A stretch of DNA of 64,000 bases. Origin: Promicromonospora thailandica. GTDB taxonomy: Bacteria > Actinomycetota > Actinomycetes > Actinomycetales > Cellulomonadaceae. The DNA is taken from NCBI RefSeq assembly GCF_024171955.1, contig NZ_JAMTCS010000017.1, positions 43,744-107,743 of the forward strand, written 5' to 3'. The position numbers were made by a program, and so were the translations under genes. This document shows, piece by piece, positions 60,191-64,000 of the stretch (the stretch's first letter is position 1; each line of letters starts with the position of its first letter). The notes beneath the pieces are model-generated. The model was not told the DNA's origin. It ran no database searches and worked only from the letters and a program-made list of their open reading frames with translations.

Positions 60191-61702
60191 TCACTGGCCG
60201 ATCCGATCCAGGACCAGCTCCCGGACGCGCTTCGCGTCGGCCTGACCCTTCGTCGCCTTCATGACGGCGCCGATGATCGCCCCGACCGGGCCCTGGTTGC
60301 CGCCCCGGACCTTCTCGACGACGTCCGGCTGGGCCGCCAGCGCCTCGTCGATCGCGGTGAGCAGGGCGCCGTCGTCGGACACGACCTCCAGGCCGCGCGC
60401 CACGACGACCGCCTCCGGGTCGCCCTCGCCGGCGAGCACGCCGTCGAGCACCTGCCGGGCGATCTTGTCGTTGATCCGGCCGGACTCGACGAGCGCCTGG
60501 AGCTGGGCGATCTGCGCCGGGGTGACCGACAGGTCCTCCAGCGTCACCTCGTCCTGCTTGGCACGCCGGGCCAGCTCGCCCATCCACCACTTGCGGGCAC
60601 CGGCGGCGCTCGTGCCCGCGGCGACGGTCGCCTCGATCAGGTCGACGGCGCCCGCGTTGACGACGTCGCGCATCTCCGCGTCGGCGTACCCCCACTCGCC
60701 CTGGAGCCGACGGCGGCGCGCCACCGGCATCTCCGGCAGCGCGGCGCGGATCTCCTCGACCCACTCGCGGCTCGGGGCCACGGGCACCAGGTCGGGCTCG
60801 GGGAAGTAGCGGTAGTCCTCGGCGTCCGACTTCACGCGGCCCGGCGACGTCGTGCCGTCCTCCTCGTGGAAGTGGCGCGTCTCCTGGATCACCGGCAGGC
60901 CCGCGTCGAGCACACCCGCCTGGCGGGACACCTCGTAGCGCACGGCCCGCTCGATCGAGCGGAACGAGTTCACGTTCTTGGTCTCGGTGCGCGTGCCGAG
61001 CGGGGCGTCGGGGCTGGTGCGCAGCGACAGGTTCACGTCGGCGCGCACGTTGCCGCGCTCCATGCGGGCCTCCGAGACGTCGAGCGTCCGGAAGATGTCG
61101 CGCAGCGTCTGCACGTAGGCACGCGCCACCTCGGGCGCGCGGTCGCCCGCGCCCTCGATCGGCCGCGTCACGATCTCCACCAGCGGGATGCCGGCCCGGT
61201 TGTAGTCGACGAGCGAGTACTCGGCGCCGTGGATACGGCCGGTCGAGCCACCCACGTGGGTGTTCTTGCCGGCGTCCTCCTCCATGTGCGCGCGCTCGAT
61301 CTCGACGCGGAACACGGTGCCGTCCTCCAGCTCGACGTCGAGCCAGCCGTCGTAGGCGATCGGCTCGTCGTACTGGGAGGTCTGGAAGTTCTTCGGCACG
61401 TCCGGGTAGAAGTAGTTCTTCCGGGCGAACCGGCAGCTCTCGGCGATGGTGCAGTTGAGCGCGAGGCCGATGCGGATCGCGTACTCGACGGCCTTGCCGT
61501 TGACCACGGGCAGCGCGCCCGGGAGCCCGAGGCTCACCGGGGTCACCTGCGTGTTCGGCTCGCCGCCGAACTCGACCTCGGCCGCGCAGAACATCTTGGT
61601 CCGCGTGCCGAGCTCCACGTGCACCTCGATGCCCAGCACCGGGTCGTAGCGGCGGACGGCGTCCTCGTAGCTGACGAGGCCGGTCGTGGTTGCGGCGGTC
61701 AT
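60191..61702 (-). CDS. gatB: Asp/Glu-tRNA(Asn/Gln) amidotransferase subunit B
   Basis: This is the kinase/tRNA-binding subunit of GatCAB, 503 residues. The GatB signature [21 protein letters not shown] opens the protein; [14 protein letters not shown] and [14 protein letters not shown] follow. The C-terminal 150 residues are the helical and YqeY tail domains that grip the tRNA. The ATG overlaps the gatA stop as ATGA. A much longer frame upstream runs antisense-like through gatA and is not real. Confidence 0.96.
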   Translation of the reverse strand: MTAATTTGLVSYEDAVRRYDPVLGIEVHVELGTRTKMFCAAEVEFGGEPNTQVTPVSLGLPGALPVVNGKAVEYAIRIGLALNCTIAESCRFARKNYFYPDVPKNFQTSQYDEPIAYDGWLDVELEDGTVFRVEIERAHMEEDAGKNTHVGGSTGRIHGAEYSLVDYNRAGIPLVEIVTRPIEGAGDRAPEVARAYVQTLRDIFRTLDVSEARMERGNVRADVNLSLRTSPDAPLGTRTETKNVNSFRSIERAVRYEVSRQAGVLDAGLPVIQETRHFHEEDGTTSPGRVKSDAEDYRYFPEPDLVPVAPSREWVEEIRAALPEMPVARRRRLQGEWGYADAEMRDVVNAGAVDLIEATVAAGTSAAGARKWWMGELARRAKQDEVTLEDLSVTPAQIAQLQALVESGRINDKIARQVLDGVLAGEGDPEAVVVARGLEVVSDDGALLTAIDEALAAQPDVVEKVRGGNQGPVGAIIGAVMKATKGQADAKRVRELVLDRIGQ

Positions 61703-63225
61703 CGGGCGAGCTCCGTGGTCTTGAGTTCGGGTGCCTTGTTCAGGAGGGGGCCGCCCCAGCGCGACTCGAGGGCCGCCTCGAGGGCCGCGCCCACGCGGTA
61801 CATCCGGTCGTCGGCCTTGGCGGGGGCGAGGATCTGGAAACCGACGGGCAGGCCGTCGTCCGACAGGCCGTTCGGCAGCGACATGCCGGGCACGCCCGCG
61901 AGGTTGGCGGGGATGGTCGCGACGTCGTTGAGGTACATCGCCAGCGGGTCGTCGAGCTTCTCGCCGAACTTGAACGCCGTGGTGGGCGCCGTCGGCGAGA
62001 CGAGCACGTCGGCCTTCGCGAAGGCGGCGGCGAAGTCCCGCTGGATCAGGGTGCGCACCTTCTGCGCGCTGCCGTAGTACGCGTCGTAGTAGCCGGCCGA
62101 GAGCGCGTAGGTGCCCAGGATGACGCGGCGCTTGACCTCGTCGCCGAAGCCGGCGCCGCGGGTGGCGCCCATGACGCGCTCCGCGGTGACCGGACCCTCG
62201 GCCGGCTCGACGCGCAGACCGAACCGCATGCCGTCGAACTTGGCCAGGTTGCTGGAGGCCTCGGCCGGCATGATCAGGTAATAGGCGTCGAGCGCGTAGC
62301 GGAAGCTGGGGCAGGAGACCTCGACGATCTCGGCGCCGAGCGCACGCAGCTGCTCGAGCGACTCGTCGAACCGCGCGGAGACGCCGGCCTGGTAGCCCTC
62401 GCCCGCGAGCTCGGTGACGACGCCGACGCGCACACCCTTGAGGTCGCCCGTGGCGCCCTGACGCGCGGCCGCGACGACGCCGGGGACCGGCTCGTCGATC
62501 GAGGTCGAGTCGTGCGGGTCGTGCCCGCCGATGAGCTCGTGCAGGAGCGCCGCGTCGAGCACGGTGCGCGTCACGGGGCCTGCCTGGTCGAGCGAGGACG
62601 CCATGGCGATCAAGCCGTAGCGCGAGACGCCGCCGTAGGTGGGCTTCACGCCGACGGTGCCGGTGACGGCGCCCGGCTGGCGGATCGAGCCACCCGTGTC
62701 GGTACCGATCGCGAGGGGGGCCTCGAAGCCCGCGACCGCGGCGGCGGAACCACCGCCGGAACCGCCGGGGATCCGGTCGAGGTCCCAGGGGTTCTTCGTG
62801 TTGCCGAACGCCGAGTGCTCGGTCGAGGAGCCCATGGCGAACTCGTCCATGTTGGTCTTGCCCAGGATCGGCAGGCCGGCGCCCTTGAGGCGCTCCACCA
62901 GGGTCGCGTCGTACGGCGGCACCCAGTTCTCGAGGATCTTCGAGCCGGCAGTGGTGGGCAGGCCCTTGGTGACCACGACGTCCTTGACGGCGATCGGCAC
63001 GCCCGCGAGCGGGTGCAGCTCCTCGCCGGCGGCGCGCTTCGCGTCGACGTCGGCGGCCGTGGCCAGCGCCTCCTGCGTGGAGACGTGGAGGAACGCGTGC
63101 AGGTCGCCGTCGACGGCGGCGATGCGGTCCAGGTGGGCCTGCGTGGCCTCGACGCTGGAGAGCTCCTTGCGGGCGAGCGCGGACCCGAGGTCGGACGCGC
63201 TCAGGCGGGTGATGTCGTTCGTCAT
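61699..63225 (-). CDS. gatA: Asp/Glu-tRNA(Asn/Gln) amidotransferase subunit A
   Basis: This is the amidase that releases ammonia from glutamine for tRNA transamidation, 508 residues. The amidase-signature triad is present: Lys in VPIAVKDVV, and the Ser-cis-Ser region in [14 protein letters not shown] and [12 protein letters not shown]. The start at ATG 63225 has GGGAAG eight bases upstream; a GTG at 63243 overlapping the gatC stop is the alternative and adds six residues. It is coupled to gatB by a four-base overlap. Confidence 0.96.
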   Translation of the reverse strand: MTNDITRLSASDLGSALARKELSSVEATQAHLDRIAAVDGDLHAFLHVSTQEALATAADVDAKRAAGEELHPLAGVPIAVKDVVVTKGLPTTAGSKILENWVPPYDATLVERLKGAGLPILGKTNMDEFAMGSSTEHSAFGNTKNPWDLDRIPGGSGGGSAAAVAGFEAPLAIGTDTGGSIRQPGAVTGTVGVKPTYGGVSRYGLIAMASSLDQAGPVTRTVLDAALLHELIGGHDPHDSTSIDEPVPGVVAAARQGATGDLKGVRVGVVTELAGEGYQAGVSARFDESLEQLRALGAEIVEVSCPSFRYALDAYYLIMPAEASSNLAKFDGMRFGLRVEPAEGPVTAERVMGATRGAGFGDEVKRRVILGTYALSAGYYDAYYGSAQKVRTLIQRDFAAAFAKADVLVSPTAPTTAFKFGEKLDDPLAMYLNDVATIPANLAGVPGMSLPNGLSDDGLPVGFQILAPAKADDRMYRVGAALEAALESRWGGPLLNKAPELKTTELAR

Positions 63226-63239
63226 GTCGTTGCTTCCCG

Positions 63240-63536
63240 TCACTCTTCGCCGAGGATCTGCGGCACCGCGAACCGGCCGTTCTTCTGCTGCGGGGCACCG
63301 GCCAGGACGTCCTGGACCGGCAGGGCCAGCTCCGGCACGTCGTCTCGGAACACGTTCGTCAGCGGGAGGGGGTGGCTCGTGGCCGGCACGTCGGGGGTGG
63401 CGACCTCGCTCACGCGCGCGATCGACTCGACGATCACGTCGAGCTCACCCGCGAGGCGGTCGACCTCGTCGGGCCGCAGGTCGATCCGTGCCAGCGCGGC
63501 GACGCGCGCAACCTCGTCACGGGAGATGGTGGACAT
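63240..63536 (-). CDS. gatC: Asp/Glu-tRNA(Asn/Gln) amidotransferase subunit C
   Basis: This is the small subunit that clamps GatA to GatB, 98 residues. The family opening [17 protein letters not shown] and the tail [16 protein letters not shown] are typical. The ATG at 63536 follows TAGACT (63544-63549) by seven bases, so the gatCAB message is predicted to be leaderless; the 24-residue longer frame crosses that promoter. Confidence 0.95.
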   Translation of the reverse strand: MSTISRDEVARVAALARIDLRPDEVDRLAGELDVIVESIARVSEVATPDVPATSHPLPLTNVFRDDVPELALPVQDVLAGAPQQKNGRFAVPQILGEE

Positions 63537-63543
63537 GGCCGCC

Positions 63544-63549
63544 AGTCTA
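63544..63549 (-). promoter_or_regulatory. -10 element of gatCAB operon
   Basis: TAGACT (minus strand) lies seven bases before the gatC start. The same hexamer precedes two other leaderless starts in this window (7813 and 40241). The -35 region is not convincing. Confidence 0.5.
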
Positions 63550-63622
63550 GTCTCCGCGGGGCATCCGGAGCCCCGGAATCCCGCCCCGCGACTGTGAAAT
63601 CTGTGCAACGTGCCGGGAACGA

Positions 63623-63678
63623 CGTCAGGGGATGGACCCTGTGCACCCGTTGTGGGTGCGTGGGTCCATCCCCTGACG
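63623..63678 (-). terminator. rRNA operon terminator
   Basis: A perfect 17-base stem (63623-63639 with 63662-63678) is topped by an inner stem GCACCC/GGGTGC. It lies just past the 5S 3' end and is the strongest hairpin in the window, as expected for an rRNA operon end. Confidence 0.85.
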
Positions 63679-63686
63679 GAATGGTT

Positions 63687-63805
63687 GTCCGGCGGCGTCC
63701 TACTCTCCCACCCCGTCTCCAGGGCAGTACCATCGGCGCTATGAGGCTAAGCTTCCGGGTTCGGAATGGGACCGGGCGTTTCCCCCATGCTATGACCACC
63801 GAAAC
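63687..63805 (-). rRNA. rrf: 5S ribosomal RNA
   Basis: The minus strand reads GTTTCGGTGGTCATAGC at the 5' end, the conserved CCCATTCCGAACCCGGAAG loop in the middle, CGCCGATGGTACTGC, and GGGAGAGTAGGACGCCGCCGG at the 3' end. The two ends pair to form helix I. The length is about 119 bases; end positions are accurate to a few bases. Confidence 0.95.
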
Positions 63806-63925
63806 ACTATCGAGAACCAGGCAACCCCCAAACCCCGTCGAACAACGACGGTGGGGTGGTGCCCGTGACTCGGGAACCGCACAGTGGACGCGAACACGCA
63901 GAAACACAAAACAATCGTTTGTTGT
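63806..63925 (-). other. 23S-5S internal transcribed spacer
   Basis: This is a spacer of about 120 bases with no tRNA. It contains a small hairpin (CCCCGTCG ... CGACGG near 63829-63855), which could be a processing site. Confidence 0.6.
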
Positions 63926-64000
63926 GAGGGTGTTGAAGTTATCGGCAGTTAGTACCGGTCAGCTCCACAAGTCTTCAGTCCTTGCTTCCACATCCGGCCT
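63926..64000 (-). rRNA. rrl: 23S ribosomal RNA, 3' end (partial)
   Basis: The minus strand shows the conserved 23S 3' sequence: GGAAGCAAGGACTGAAGACTTG then GAGCTGACCGGTACTAAC. The 5' part lies beyond the window. The exact 3' end is estimated by analogy with other bacteria, about 20 bases after GGTACTAA. Confidence 0.9.

Noticed and set aside
60191..63298. 1035-codon frame suggesting a GatA-GatB fusion
   Set aside because: Only the gatB part has family sequence. The upstream part is an out-of-frame reading of gatA, which is intact in another frame and overlaps gatB as ATGA.
63806..63925. tRNA in the 23S-5S spacer
   Set aside because: No cloverleaf or TTCGA-type T loop could be found; only a small hairpin is present.

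Overview
This window is bacterial chromosome from a very GC-rich actinobacterium. A placement in Micrococcales, near Promicromonosporaceae or Cellulomonadaceae, is my inference from gene content, not a database result. Support comes from third positions that are almost all G/C, frequent GTG starts, GTGA/ATGA gene overlaps, many apparently leaderless promoters, an SCO3242-type prenyltransferase cluster, and a Trp/Asp-independent gatCAB operon next to a 23S-5S rRNA operon. There is no prophage, insertion sequence, CRISPR array, tRNA or plasmid gene. No gap without a gene exceeds about 300 bases; the longest (32528-32799) is filled by a repeat array.

Layout. 1-8.6 kb: a partial CGNR zinc-finger regulator, an EamA exporter, a DUF3516 RNA helicase, a secreted SGNH hydrolase, a TauE/SafE permease, YbaK, YccF and the PLP-homeostasis protein YggS. 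8.6-18 kb: a peptidoglycan-sugar recycling locus (sugar ABC importer, NagZ-type GH3, MurQ, a BadF-type sugar kinase and a MurR/RpiR regulator) interrupted by a lipoate-ligase-family gene. 18-21.6 kb: citramalate synthase behind an Ile-codon leader peptide and attenuator, then a divergent TetR/aldo-keto reductase pair with two operator palindromes. 21.7-29 kb: a tightly overlapped ebo-type operon (Ino1-like synthase, UbiA prenyltransferase with a frameshift, TIM-barrel isomerase, EboA, TatD hydrolase, EboE, phosphodiesterase). 29-36.8 kb: a membrane protein, a two-component system, a GAP-family protein, a nine-copy palindromic repeat array, ilvE, leuB and small enzymes. 37-41.3 kb: a betaine-type ABC importer and a YdcZ exporter. 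41.3-45 kb: ilvBNC with a BCAA-rich leader peptide and attenuator. 45-53.3 kb: a seven-gene operon with the OleA, OleC and OleD families plus a glycosyltransferase, a P450 and an ABC exporter, but no OleB; this is the best candidate for an undescribed natural-product system. 53.4-64 kb: an Uma2 nuclease-fold protein, an ABC-2 exporter trio, pterin dehydratase, ilvD, a CBS protein, gatCAB plus a GNAT enzyme, then 5S rRNA and the 3' end of 23S rRNA.

The genes connect as follows. Six branched-chain amino acid genes (cimA, ilvE, leuB, ilvBNC, ilvD) are spread over five loci. Two of these loci carry visible ribosome-mediated attenuators whose leader codons match the pathway product. The mur cluster would import and degrade amino sugars released from the cell wall. 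The ebo and ole operons each look like self-contained small-molecule or lipid pathways with their own membrane components.
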